64,000 nucleotides of DNA from Diabrotica undecimpunctata (lineage: Eukaryota; Arthropoda; Insecta; Coleoptera; Chrysomelidae). The notes beneath the pieces were generated by a model that was given only the letters and a program-made list of their open reading frames with translations, searched no databases and was not told the DNA's origin. Below are positions 53,790-64,000 of the stretch, piece after piece. Numbering within the stretch: position 1 is the stretch's first letter; every line of letters starts with the position of its first letter. The stretch spans positions 136,327,914 to 136,391,913 of the forward strand of contig NC_092809.1 in NCBI RefSeq assembly GCF_040954645.1, read 5' to 3'. The position numbers were made by a program, and so were the translations under genes.

Positions 53790-54670
53790 ATACAACATTC
53801 TTAACTGCTCTGGTGGACAATATTTCTCCATTCGCTTTTATTTTGTGCTTTTCTTTTCCAGTCCCTCACCTTCACGTGTTTAAGGTCTTCCTCCATTTTA
53901 CTAATCCACCTCGCTCTGGGTCTACGTCTTCTTTTGGGGCCGATTAGATTTCTGGTTATTACTAGTTTAGGCATTCTGTTTGCTGCCATTCTTTCCACGT
54001 CCCAACCATCTGATTCTTTCTGACTTGACGAAATTAGTAATGGTAGATTCTTTGTATAAAGCCATTAATTCATTGTTGCTTCTTCTCTCCCAACCATCTT
54101 TTGTCTTCCGTCCTCCGAATATGCATCTCAATATTTTCCTTTCCCATCTTTCCAGAGTATCCTCTTCCTTCTTATTTAATGTCCATGTCTCACCGGCATA
54201 TGTTACTGTGGGTCGAATTACTGTTTTATATATTCTGAGTTTGACATGTCTAGTAACGTATTTTGAGTGCAGTAGGGCTCTTAAACTACCTAATTTTTTA
54301 TTCCCTTTTGCTATTCTGGATTCGAGCTCCCATTTCTCTTTTCCATTTTCATCGAAAACTACACCCAGGTATTCAAATTTGTCCACCCTTTTAAAACTAT
54401 AGCTTTTACCACTTACAGACCTCAAACTAAAGTCTTCTTTTGTCCCTTCTGTCCCTCCCATAATTATATATTTGGTTTTGTCTTCATTTAGTTTCAATCC
54501 AAATTTCTGTGTTTCTTCAATGATTTTCTTCACAACTCTTCTTAATTCTTTCTCGGTTTTTGTAGGATCGTTAGATCGTCAGCAAATGCCAAGCACTGGT
54601 GCTCATTTTTCATGATCGTTTCTTCCACCTTCCCTGTGACCCTGCCAAGCAATTTCACACGTAGAGTTAT
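53790..54670 (-). mobile_element. 5'-truncated LINE, late RT to 3' end
   Basis: The minus strand begins near 54640 with VEETIMKNEHQCLAFADDLT (catalytic box), then a 188-codon ORF (54533-53967) with FGLKLNEDKTKYIIMGG, FEYLGVVFDENGKE, LRIYKTVIRPTVTYAGETWT and RKILRCIFGGRK, and a frame change near 53970 into VERMAANRMPKLV, RRRRPRARWISKMEEDL and a stop at 53801. Only one or two frame breaks separate it from an open frame, so it is relatively young. Confidence 0.85.
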
Positions 54671-56184
54671 TTAGTGTCATTTTAACTAGCCGGATCAGTT
54701 TCTTTGGAACTAGCTCATAGATGGCTCAACTAAAACAATTTTGCTCTGTTGAACAACTGTACCAAATCTTAGATGATGAACTGGTTATGACAAGACAATG
54801 AGGTCGTCAACTAATTTATTCGTCGAAAGTGGTCCCCGATCTAAGACAGTTTGGGAAATACTGTTCTAAAGAATCGTATACGATCAGAAATAGAGTATTA
54901 TTAAATACAATTAATTTAATTTGATGAAAGTTCAAAAATATTCTGAATAATTCTGAGGGAATATATGGTGCAGATTATCTGCTTGGATCCCGTGAAATAT
55001 AATCCATAAAGTAAATTATTAATTCCGTCTAATTGAAAACCCAATCAAATTACGCCATCACATTAAACCAAATCGTAATAGCGGACCATGTAGATTAGCT
55101 CAGAAAGACAAATGAGGGTCGATAACCTAAAAGTACAAATTACAAATGAGTCGGAGGCACTTATGATAAATCTTTTGTTTTCACCCCTGCAGGAGTCAGA
55201 ACACACTCTGCCAGACGCAATACAATTACGACCGATTATCACCCGGGTTGTTTTTATTCATTTATTTTCCAGCTGTTTGGGTTGTTAATCGGTCGAAGAA
55301 GATTTGAAACAAGTGGTTTTATATGCAACGTAAAATTAGGAATAAATACACTGCTCTTCTAAGTTACCTGCTAATTCCATTTATATTCTTTTTGCACAAA
55401 GGTATATTCAGCAGTGTATTTTACTCAAGAAACTGTGCTAATTATTTTTTATCTTTAAGTGTTCCGTATACAATATTAAAATTAAAAACAAACCTTACAA
55501 TTTTTGAAATAAACTCTTTTTTCATACATATGCATATGCAAGACACAATATGCAAATACATAATCTACGGTAAACAAACATTATACAAACAAATAAAACA
55601 ACAAAACACACCAAACAGTAGAATTTGATATTCTAAAGGTAGAAACACCACTTTCAGATTTTCTGTTAACCAAAAGAAAGCTATTGCCTAGAAATCGAGT
55701 CCAAGTAAGTCCACTGTCAGTTTTAAAAAACATAACCCAACTTACCAACTTGTTGGCTATACTTTTCGCACAATTTTTTAAATATATACTTTTTTAAATA
55801 CCTGTTTTGAGAACGATTTCCGGAATGCAAATCGAAACGCCAAACGTTATTTAAAAATGTATCTTTCCTGAGACATGTCACAAGAAAACAGTTTTAGAAC
55901 CTTTTTGTTTCTGGTGCCTTTAAAAATTCCTCCGTGTCTAATTCAATAACTTCTTTTCGTTATGATCTTATACTCCTCCAGATCTCATATCATAGAAATC
56001 GTCTTCCATCCTTTTAGAAAAGACGTCCAGTATTGGTTCTTCATGGTTCTTCGATTTTTATTTAAGTCGGCGTTTTGTTTCTTGTTTTTCGATATTCAGC
56101 GTACGATTCTGGAGTTCCCGATGCTCGAGGGAACACACTTAGACAAATGAAAAAATTTTTAAAGCTTAATTATTAAAATGAAAA
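54671..56184. other. No gene recognised
   Basis: AT-rich intronic DNA with a few unremarkable short ORFs; none shows a motif I recognise. Confidence 0.4.
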
Positions 56185-56510
56185 TTTCGAACACCACGGA
56201 ATGTGATAAAGTTAAGAAACCCAAATCAGGATGGTGCTGAAGTAAAACATAAAATATTAGGATATTTTATAGCAGATGATAAAGGCCACAAAACCAGATA
56301 TGATGATAACAGGCGAAACCGAAAAAATTCTGCAATGAAGATCAAGAGCAATGAAAAAAAGCACAGGCAGACCTCAAAAGAGATTGGTAGACGATGTAAG
56401 AGCAGTGAGGAATAAACGGTGGATGAACTTCACGCAAGACAGAGAAAAATTGTAAAGACAAACAATTGGTAGAGACCCATATTCAGGAGTTAAATCATAA
56501 AGGTTTACGA
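56185..56510 (+). mobile_element. LINE 3'-end fragment
   Basis: The plus strand gives RSRAMKKSTGRPQKRLVDDV and RAVRNKRWMNFTQDREKL near 56340-56450, the GRP.KRWVDDV...W...AQDR signature of LINE ORF2 C-termini. Decayed, ends unclear. Confidence 0.6.
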
Positions 56511-57070
56511 AAAGAGAGAAACCAGTTCTGAAAATAATGTACCTTTTTATTCATCTACTTGTTTTGCTTTAATTAGTTTTATTCCTTTCCATGTCTATAC
56601 GTTTCGCTTTGACTTTTCCGTACGATATTTTCTAGGTCTTATTGCTCTTTACGTAAACATATAAAAAACTATTTAGACGACAGTCTGATGTAATAAATAT
56701 TCTTGAAAAGGTTTACAGTGTATTTATAAGACTAAATCACTATATTAGTAGAATAAGCTGCTCCCAAATTTCTGTCACTCCTAAGAAAAGTTTTGTATTG
56801 TCTGGACTTCTAAAATATTTATGTAGACTATTAAAAATGTATGTGTCAGCCTTAAAGTTTTTAATTAGTTTGTTATATATTTTCGTATTGAATGTTTCAG
56901 ATACAAAAATAGATGGATCGTCCAAAAATGGTATTAAGTTAACATGGAAAATATAGTTGTAATAACGATGTACAAATTTCTGTTTTTATTTACAAGTCAA
57001 AAAATAATAATAAGCTATCTACATAAGCCGAATATAATACACTTAATTAAAAAATAGTTTCACTTAATAA

Positions 57071-57073
<3 letters not shown>
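56511..57073. other. No gene recognised
   Basis: AT-rich; a 61-codon minus-strand ORF at 56740-56925 has no recognisable motif. Confidence 0.4.

Positions 57074-57145
<72 letters not shown>
57074..57145. repeat. (TA)n microsatellite
   Basis: TA array with a TTTATATAAAT interruption near 57110-57119. Confidence 0.96.
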
Positions 57146-57299
57146 GTTTGAGTTTAGTTCTTGAACCTTAATATATATTTTTTTAGTGGATTTTCTTGGG
57201 CTTAGGTTCATACAAAAAATTTTGATTTGATACTAAGACATTTTCATATATTTTTTCGACGTTCCAGCAGGAAATCCATGCTATTTTTAAGAAGTAATA

Positions 57300-58400
57300 T
57301 TGACTAAAAAAACATTTTATGACAGACAAACCAAAACCATTGTTTTGGTTTTTTTTACATTCACCTTAAGGCAGTATAGTTCTCCTTCTCGCACAACTTT
57401 GGTTAACAGAATTTGTAGTTCTTCTTCACTGCCAGCAATCAGTACTGTATCATCGGCATACCTGATATTGTTCACGATTTTTCCATTGACTTTTATTCCT
57501 TCTTGTGCTTCATCTAGAGCATGTGCAAAGATGTCCTCTGAGTACAAGTTGAATAATAATGGTGATAGTATACAACCTTGTCTAACTCCTCTTTGGATGT
57601 TTATGGTTTCAGTATCACCCATTTCAGTTCTGACAGGGGCGTTTTGGTTCCAGTAGAGTTCACGTATTGTATTAATGTCGTTTGGATCCAGGTTCTTTTT
57701 TTGAAAGCATTCTATTAGCTGATCGTGTTTGACTTTGTCAAAAGCCTTTTCATAATCTATAAAGCACAAGTAGACATCTTTTTGTTAATCCCGACACTTT
57801 TGCATGAGAACAATGAAACTGAACAAAGCTTCTCGAGTTCCCATACCGTTTCGAAAGCCAAATTGTTCCGGACCCATATCTTCTTCGCATTTTTTGTAAA
57901 TTCTGTTATGGATAATTTTTAGAAATAGCTTCAGAATATAGAGCATGAGACTTATTAATCGAAAATCGTTACATTTTTTTGCGTAGTTTGATTTGGGTAT
58001 AGGCACAATCGTAGACGTTAACCAATCTTGTGGAATTGTACCAGTCTTGTATATACTGTTGAAGAGTCTTGATAATAGTTCTAAATTGTCTTCTTCCAAA
58101 AGTTGTATAATTTCACTATGAACGTAGTCAGGTCCAGAGGCTTTTCCGGTTTTCATATTTTTTAAGGCGTATTTTATTTCTGATGTTAAGATGGGCAAGT
58201 CCTTATTTTCGATGTTTGTTTGTCTATCAATATTTATTGTTCTATCGTCTGAGAATAGATTTTGTATGTATGTTCGCAATTCAACGCTTATTTCTTCTAT
58301 TGTGGTCAGGACTCTATCATCCGTGCTTGTTATTGTGCCACACTGCCTAGCGATCAGTTCCAACAAGATGTGTTTTTATGTTCAATAATTGAGATGCTAA
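57300..58400 (-). pseudogene. LINE reverse transcriptase with a single in-frame stop
   Basis: The minus-strand frame is open from 58366 to 57317 apart from one TAA at 57785-57787. It encodes YALKNMKTGKASGPDYVHSE, NSIYKTGTIPQDWL, FGFRNGMGTREALFSF, CFIDYEKAFDKVKHDQLIE, GVRQGCILSPLLFNLYSE, and the catalytic IRYADDTVLIAGSEEELQ. It belongs to the same family as the RT at 1369-2333. Both ends are truncated: upstream it meets the LINE at 58409-62413, downstream it stops soon after KKTKTMVLV. Confidence 0.85.
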
Positions 58401-58408
58401 ATACACAC

Positions 58409-58428
58409 TAGATAGATAGATAGATAGA
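58409..58428. repeat. (TAGA)5 LINE tail
   Basis: Five TAGA units marking the 3' end of the minus-strand LINE. Confidence 0.9.
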
Positions 58429-58802
58429 ACGTTTATTGACCACTTTACATAAAGTTTGAAGTCCGTATAAAAAAATACAATAAAAGATATAATAATGTAA
58501 ACTTAAAATTAACTTAACCATATTGGCTAAAGTAATATACATATGTAAGTATTAGCAGAAGAATTAAAATTAAAAATTTAAGATAAAAAAATCTCTAACC
58601 AAAAAAAAAAAAAACAAACCTAAACTGTCACATAAAAAATCTTTGAAATATGGAAGTAACAAAAATGTGCAAATAATTAAGAATATTCCCGAATCGATGA
58701 CTAAATAAACTAATACATAAAACTTAGTACATTTTAATAGCAATAATACAATGTGATATGTAGATAGTAAATCGACAGTATTCTGACCAAACTGGGTACA
58801 CG

Positions 58803-61637
58803 TTATAAAGGTGTATTGAGGTATTCTGTCTTTGAGTAAAAACAATATGTTAAAAAATGCTTTCTGATCCTATTTTTAAACAGTGGTGGAGACAGAATTT
58901 TTATTTCGTTAGGCAGATAGTTATACAAGTGAATATCAATTGAATTCTTTGTGCTCTTTGATAGTCTGAATCGTTGTGACCTAATTAAATCCCTCGATCT
59001 TGTTAGATGATCATGTAATTGGGAGTTTATAGTAAACTTATTTTTATTATCGTGAATTTCCAACAGTGTTGCATACATATAAAGCGAAGGTAGAGGCATA
59101 ATACCCATGTTCAAAAATAATGGTTTACAATGATCCCTTAAATCCGCTCCAGCAAGTATCCTCACCACCTTCTTTTGTAATTTAAATATTCTGTCGGCAT
59201 GACCAGAGTTGCCCCAAACAGCTATTTCATATTGTATATGACTATGAAACAATGAAAAGTAACACATTTTAAGGGTACTTTTAGGTACCAAATAAACCAG
59301 GTTACGCATTACAAATATTGTACTGGCGAGTTTAGAACTTAAGTTGTCTATATGGATGCCCCAATCTAAGTTGTCATCCATAAAAATCCCTAACAATTTG
59401 ATGCTATATCCAAAAATGTGTCTTCGATCTGAACTGAAAACTATATTTTGATTTTTATCCTCGTTTAGTTTTAGTTTATTATGTGTAAACCAGTTTTTAA
59501 TTTTAAGCACATCGTTTCCTATTTTGTTATTTAAATTATATTGATTCTGGTCGGTACTAATAACAGTTGTATCATCTGCAAAACATATACACCTTAAGGG
59601 GTGGGTATAATGAAATATATCGTTGAGATATAGAAGAAAAAATGTAGGTCCTCTTATATACCCTTGGGGAACTCCATGTTCAACATTGTGAAAATTGGAG
59701 TAGTTATTATTTAAAAAAACGGCCTGTTTTCTGTTTATTAAATACGATCGAAATAAATTAAGAGCATTTCCCCTTATGCCATATTTGTGCATTTTGTCTA
59801 AAAGTAAAGTGTGTGAGACACAATCAAAAGCCTTAGATAAGTCACACAATGTTAAAGACACGAAGTGACCTCTCTCTAGGCCATCAACTACTTCCCTTAC
59901 AATTTCCTGAATTGCTTGAGTAGTGCTGCATTTTTTTCTGAAACCATATTGATTACAATGAAGTATTTTGTACTTTTCTATGTACTCTATTAAGCGGTTA
60001 TTCAAAATACTTTCAAAAATTTTACCAAGAATGGGAATAATAGAAATAGGGCGATAATTTTCAATTTCTTCTGGAGATCCTTTTTTGAGTAGCGGTAACA
60101 CTTTTGTTGCTTTTAATACATCGGGAAAGATTCCTTCGATAAGGCAAAGATTATAAAGTATGACCAGTTTATCAATAATAATATCCAGAGTTTCTATCAC
60201 TAATTGTTTGTTTAAGAAGTAGAAATCAGTGCATTTTGAGTTTTTCAAGCTGTATAATGTATTCCTAACTTCAGTATCACTAACAGGTGTTAAAAACAAC
60301 GAGTGGCAAGGGGAGTATATTCCCTCCAAAAAATTCATGGCATCATTTTCATCTGTCTCATCTAACGAGTTCAATATATTTCCCGCTACCGAAGTAAAGT
60401 AATTATTAAACTCGTTTGATGAAATATTACATGAAGTTACTTTTTTATTTTGAGTTTTATTCCTATGATAATTGATGACTTTCCAAGAATCTCGAGATAT
60501 ATTATCAGATTTTAAGAAAAACTGCTCATATGCCAGTTTTTTCTTTATTGATATTGTTAATTGATAGTGTTTTTTGAATTGATTATACAGAGTGTAATCA
60601 CTAGTAAGGTTAGCAGTAATTTTTATCTTCGAAAGGTTTACTCGCATTTTCCTTAGTTCATCGTCAAACCAAGAAACAGGTGCCTCAAAATGAATTCTTG
60701 ACTTTTTTACTGGAAAGCAAACTTCAGTTAATTTTACATATGTGTCAATTATGAACTCAGCTAATTCCGTTGCTGTTATTGAATTGTTTATTAACGACCA
60801 ATCCACAGATTTTAGTGATTGTTTTAACAATTGGGTGCCTTTACATGTTATGTGTCTTCTGAATATCCTATCATTGTCAATTTGATCAGATTTTATTTTT
60901 AAATTCAGGAATTGAGCACAATGATCAGCAAGGCATGGGTCTACAACACCACACCCAACTATTTCATTATCTATATTTGTTAAAATATTATCTAAACAAC
61001 TTGCTGATGTAGCAGTGATTCTTGTAAATTCATCAATCCTCATAGTTAAACCAAAAGAAGAAATTAGATCGGAAAAATATTTTAATTCATTTGAAGTGCC
61101 TTTGAAATCAATATTGAAATCCCCAATTATAATTGTTTGAACATAATTATTAGAACAGAATATTAATAATTTTTCAAATAGGCCTAAGAAAATTTGGAAA
61201 TCTGCGTTACCTGTTCTATACACTGATACTAGAATAGTTTTTATATCTATAATTTCCAAAGCACAAAATTCACCTTCATATTCACAAGATATATCATTTA
61301 AAGAAACTGGACGTGTAGATATTTTGCCATCGCAGAAAATAGCAACACCCCCATGTTCTCTACTTTTTCTACAGTAACAAATTGATAAAAAGTATCTGTC
61401 AATTATCCATGTTGTTAATTCAGATTCTCTAAGCCAATGTTCAGAAAAGCACAAAATATTGTAAGTTTTATCTTTTAAAAAAATGTTAAGTTGATCAATT
61501 TTATTTAATAAACTTTGTGTATTTATATGAAAAATGCTTACCAAACTGGTTTGGTCAGGATTTACTACCAACTTTTGTTTATCAGAACTTATCATATCAC
61601 TTTCACAAAAACAGGTGTTTCCTATATTCTTTTGCAC
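58803..61637 (-). CDS. LINE ORF2: endonuclease-reverse transcriptase (944 aa)
   Basis: Residues of about 30-250 form an apurinic-like endonuclease: HINTQSLLNKIDQLNIFL, FSEHWLRE (metal-binding Glu), GGVAIFC, IIIGDFNIDF and CLDNILTN. Residues of about 490-760 form the RT: KVLPLLKKGSPEEIENYRPI, NQYGFRKKCSTTQAIQ, LCDLSKAFDCVSH, GVPQGYIRGPTFFLLYLNDI and the catalytic CFADDTTVIS near 59585. The C-terminal part holds KLNEDKNQNIVFSS, LGIFMDDNLDWG and YEIAVWGNSGH. GYIRGP replaces the usual GSILGP, a possible damaging change. The length is normal and there is no stop. It nicks target DNA and copies the element RNA there. The ATG is about 30 bp below the ORF1 stop. Confidence 0.93.
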   Translation of the reverse strand: MQKNIGNTCFCESDMISSDKQKLVVNPDQTSLVSIFHINTQSLLNKIDQLNIFLKDKTYNILCFSEHWLRESELTTWIIDRYFLSICYCRKSREHGGVAIFCDGKISTRPVSLNDISCEYEGEFCALEIIDIKTILVSVYRTGNADFQIFLGLFEKLLIFCSNNYVQTIIIGDFNIDFKGTSNELKYFSDLISSFGLTMRIDEFTRITATSASCLDNILTNIDNEIVGCGVVDPCLADHCAQFLNLKIKSDQIDNDRIFRRHITCKGTQLLKQSLKSVDWSLINNSITATELAEFIIDTYVKLTEVCFPVKKSRIHFEAPVSWFDDELRKMRVNLSKIKITANLTSDYTLYNQFKKHYQLTISIKKKLAYEQFFLKSDNISRDSWKVINYHRNKTQNKKVTSCNISSNEFNNYFTSVAGNILNSLDETDENDAMNFLEGIYSPCHSLFLTPVSDTEVRNTLYSLKNSKCTDFYFLNKQLVIETLDIIIDKLVILYNLCLIEGIFPDVLKATKVLPLLKKGSPEEIENYRPISIIPILGKIFESILNNRLIEYIEKYKILHCNQYGFRKKCSTTQAIQEIVREVVDGLERGHFVSLTLCDLSKAFDCVSHTLLLDKMHKYGIRGNALNLFRSYLINRKQAVFLNNNYSNFHNVEHGVPQGYIRGPTFFLLYLNDIFHYTHPLRCICFADDTTVISTDQNQYNLNNKIGNDVLKIKNWFTHNKLKLNEDKNQNIVFSSDRRHIFGYSIKLLGIFMDDNLDWGIHIDNLSSKLASTIFVMRNLVYLVPKSTLKMCYFSLFHSHIQYEIAVWGNSGHADRIFKLQKKVVRILAGADLRDHCKPLFLNMGIMPLPSLYMYATLLEIHDNKNKFTINSQLHDHLTRSRDLIRSQRFRLSKSTKNSIDIHLYNYLPNEIKILSPPLFKNRIRKHFLTYCFYSKTEYLNTPL

Positions 61638-61666
61638 TACCGCTGATTATATTCGTACACTTTTAT

Positions 61667-62413
61667 CTACATCTCTTGCGGCTTTCTGGGTGTTACGTGA
61701 AAAAAACGTTGTACGTGAGCTCCACATGGCCATATTTTAGGAGACATAGCTTCTTTAAAATTGTTATTAAAAATTGTAACTTTAAATGAACTGTAAATAT
61801 CAGGATGCTTTAATTTTAGGGATTCTACCTCTACTTCGGGAAATGTAGTCTTCATAAGTTCCCTCATATTTTCCGCAGTCATATCGGGATCGACCCTGTA
61901 TACATGTAGGTCTATCAACTTATGTACTCCCTTGATTTCTTTTCCATTTAATATCATTTCAGTGTTTTTTCCCACAACTAAATGCTTTCTATTTTTCCTT
62001 CTATCTACTTCTGTCCATTCAGATTTTTCCTGGTTACTTTCACCTACGTATATGTACTCATTTAACTTTTGTTCTGTAGTTACTTGTAATATCCCTTCTG
62101 AAACATCTTTCTTTGTAACTTCACATTTCTGGGAAGAACTGGCAACAGTGCGATCTTTGTTCGCGTTGATGGGTTGACGAACTGATTTTGTTTCGACTGA
62201 ATCCATAAGTGTGTCTTTGTTTATTACCTTATTTTGATGTATAAGTTGTTCTTGATTTTCGACAACATTTTTTTGCGAATTTAATTGTTTTAGTAAATCA
62301 ATATGTTGACTCATAAGGTCAATTTTTCCGTATAGCTCTTTAATTAGGTCATCTTTTTGTCTAATTATATATTTGAATATGTTAATATCAATTACCTTAT
62401 CATCTGTTATTAA
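61667..62413 (-). CDS. LINE ORF1, 5'-truncated (about 248 codons)
   Basis: The region begins with a coiled coil (FKYIIRQKDDLIKELYGKID, LMSQHIDLLKQLNSQ), a polar middle and a C-terminal domain with LIDLHVYRVDPDMTAENMRE, TFPEVEVESLKLKHPDIY, SSFKVTIFN and IWPCGAHVQRFFH. That C-terminal pattern (YSSFK...WP.G..V.RFF) is one I know from ORF1 proteins of insect LINEs, where it takes an RNA-recognition-like fold. The frame continues without a stop into piggyBac sequence up to an ATG at 62560, which is read-through, not the native start. The N-terminal zinc finger often found in this family is absent. Confidence 0.75.
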   Translation of the reverse strand, partial: LITDDKVIDINIFKYIIRQKDDLIKELYGKIDLMSQHIDLLKQLNSQKNVVENQEQLIHQNKVINKDTLMDSVETKSVRQPINANKDRTVASSSQKCEVTKKDVSEGILQVTTEQKLNEYIYVGESNQEKSEWTEVDRRKNRKHLVVGKNTEMILNGKEIKGVHKLIDLHVYRVDPDMTAENMRELMKTTFPEVEVESLKLKHPDIYSSFKVTIFNNNFKEAMSPKIWPCGAHVQRFFHVTPRKPQEM

Positions 62414-62680
62414 GTTATCTAGTATAATAGTTCGCCCTTTTTTCAAAAGATTGTCCATCAAACGCATGACTACATTTGCTGTTGCATTACTGATACCATC
62501 AGTTCCACAATACCCTTGTAGATTATAGGTATATCCACCAGTTGTACAAAGTTTGTACAATTTGATTCCAAATTTGTTCTTTTTTGTTTTTAATGTACTG
62601 TTTAAATTTTAAACGACCTCTAAAAGGAACAAGAGTTTCGTCAATACATACATCTGGTCCTGGCACAAGAACGTACTAAA
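62414..62680 (-). pseudogene. piggyBac transposase fragment joined to the LINE
   Basis: The minus strand reads LVPGPDVCIDETLVPFRGRL at about 62665-62610 (first catalytic Asp), then FKQYIKNKK, a one-base frame change in an A-run near 62580, KLYKLCTTGGYTYNLQGYCG, VVMRLMDNLLKKGRTIILDN ending at about 62414 (second Asp). The reading then passes in frame into LINE ORF1. The C-terminal half of the transposase is not visible on the other side of the LINE. Confidence 0.85.
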
Positions 62681-64000
62681 ATTAAATTAAATTGTTAATA
62701 TCAAACTCCTGTTTAAAAAGTTCTAATTATAATGTTAAAGATTCGTATTTAGCAGGTACACAGGCAGGATACACATAAAAGTCAGTTGGATTTTTCCAAT
62801 CAAATCTCATGGACCTAAATGGGCCACGAAAGCCACCTTTGCCCCTAAACTACTTAATTTACTTTCACCTCTATACATTCCATGATATTATCAACTGTTT
62901 ATGAAATTAACTTTATATTCTGCCTCACATTTTAAAAATATAAGATGATGTCTACTAAATGCAGCTTAGAAAGAGCGTCAAGTAGATATTTTTTTTGAAT
63001 GAAATTGTGTGTGTATCAAATATTACTATAATTATCTTCTGCCGCTTAATATAGCGGAAGTGGCGCTGTCAGTAGGATCCTGATTGCTATCGCATCGCCG
63101 AACGTACACAGGAAACAAGGACAGGAAACGTAGAAAGGGAAAGCACGCGCCTCTCTAACAAGTGAGGCCAAAATGAATTATAAATGACTTGTAAGAACTA
63201 ACTCCCTCTACCTCATTCCCCTCAGTGCTCTTTCTCTCTCTTTACCCTCTTGGCGCGTGTTTTTATATTTTCCTGGCCCTCGCCCCTTCCTTTTCAGTTT
63301 GTACTTACGGCAGAAATTCTGAATTTTAAGCTTTACATTTGGGGGTAATGCTTAGATATAAAGGTGGAAGCACAAAGTGTTATCGTTATCGTTAAGATAA
63401 TGTAACGACAAAGGGAGATCCTCTGAGTGGAGCACGCCATGAAATAAAAAAGATATTTAAGTTTTATTTTTTAAATAACTTAATAAGTTATCAGTTATTT
63501 TATATTCTCTTTATGTTCTTATAATTATAAAAATTCTAACCAATAATAAGACTAAAAATAAATCCTTAAGCTGCAGACCATGTGATCACTTATATTTCTA
63601 TTAAAAAAAATATGATAAACTCAATATGGTACCAAAAGAAGTTAACAATTTTATTTGCGTTTTTTAATTCCTGGAGTTTTACAGGAAAGTACTGTTGCCA
63701 TACATAAAATATTTATATACTTATTAAAATCTTATCTTGTAATTGTATGACAAAGATAACTAATGAGGTTACAAATATGTCAAAATTTATAAACAGTATA
63801 TTTTTGATGTAATAGTTTTTTAAACTTATAATTTTTCTAATTAAAATATTTAATTAAATTTAATGAACAAGCAGTTAATAGCAAATTTAATCAAATATTG
63901 TTTTAAATATATTTTAATATATTTTTAAATATCTGTATTACCCCAAAATTTCTTTCTATTAAGCTTTTATTTCCATTAAAAGTTTTTCTGTTTCACACTG
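62681..64000. other. No gene recognised
   Basis: The part next to the piggyBac fragment may include its upstream region. GC-richer words at 63040-63310 include GCACGCGCCTCTCT and, inverted and looser, CTCTTGGCGCGTGT about 100 bp apart. From 63320 on the DNA is AT-rich and unremarkable. Confidence 0.4.

Larger units (their letters stand above)
58409..62413 (-). mobile_element. Nearly complete two-ORF LINE with (TAGA)n tail
   Basis: A 4.0-kb minus-strand element with ORF1 (from 62413 to 61667) and an intact ORF2 (61637 to 58803), a 3' UTR of about 370 bp and five TAGA units (58409-58428) at its 3' end. The short microsatellite tail and the endonuclease/RT type suggest a CR1/L2-like clade. ORF1 lacks the N-terminal part usual in such elements, so the copy is probably 5'-truncated at the piggyBac junction. 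I could not find a TSD. Open frames suggest recent insertion. Confidence 0.9.

Noticed and set aside
54980..55300. tRNA or other small RNA gene (a TAGATTAGCTCAGAAAGA word looks tRNA-like)
   Set aside because: No complete cloverleaf or A/B box pair could be assembled around it.
55323..55628. 101-codon ORF as a gene
   Set aside because: AT-driven composition and no recognisable domain.
61667..62560. A single 297-aa fusion protein
   Set aside because: The first ~49 residues are a piggyBac fragment and the rest is LINE ORF1; no sign of a selected fusion gene, so annotated as two pieces.

Overview
The window reads as AT-rich nuclear DNA from an insect. It looks like intronic sequence of one developmental gene, swollen by transposable elements. 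The only host coding sequence I can support is a 177-bp, phase 0/0 exon on the minus strand (33948-34124). It carries the POU-IV box of an acj6/Brn-3 class POU-homeodomain gene and has clean splice sites on both sides. I found no other exon of that gene, so the rest is probably its introns. The species cannot be named from this sequence; a beetle would fit, but that is only an impression.

Layout. 0.6-3.8 kb: a minus-strand MULE-type DNA transposon remnant split by a LINE. 4.2-10.6 kb: a mosaic of LINE pieces on both strands, several nested with visible target-site duplications (TSDs). 10.6-11.7 kb: a TA-flanked non-autonomous DNA transposon. 12.8-16.9 kb: LINE pieces and a decayed piggyBac transposase cut by a LINE at its first catalytic Asp. 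17.76-26.03 kb: a complete Ty3/gypsy-type LTR retrotransposon with two 1400-bp LTRs that I cannot tell apart by eye and open gag, pro and pol frames. 26.1-29.8 kb: more LINE remnants. 30.1-30.7 kb: a nested inverted-repeat cluster. 32.5-33.8 kb: a second piggyBac remnant just downstream of the host exon. 37-39.2 kb: a LINE inside a LINE, then a Ty3/gypsy integrase remnant cut by a composite LINE-derived element. 41-42.4 kb: a foldback element with arms of about 0.65 kb. 42.5-46.5 kb: LINE pieces. 47.3-52.5 kb: an interval bounded by ~115-bp inverted repeats that holds a broken DD82E Tc1/mariner-superfamily transposase, three ~152-bp tandem repeats and an unrelated minus-strand ORF. 53-54.7 kb: a mariner remnant and a LINE. 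57.3-62.7 kb: an RT fragment, then a nearly complete two-ORF LINE with a (TAGA)n tail, fused in frame to a piggyBac fragment.

How the parts work together: the gypsy-type element (gag, pro, pol between its LTRs) and the 57-62 kb LINE (ORF1 RNA-binding protein plus ORF2 endonuclease/reverse transcriptase) are the two units that still look close to functional. The truncated LINE copies, many with microsatellite tails, are products of target-primed reverse transcription. The other DNA transposons are dead. Repeated local inverted duplications inside LINE remnants and the large DD82E-containing interval are the least expected structures.
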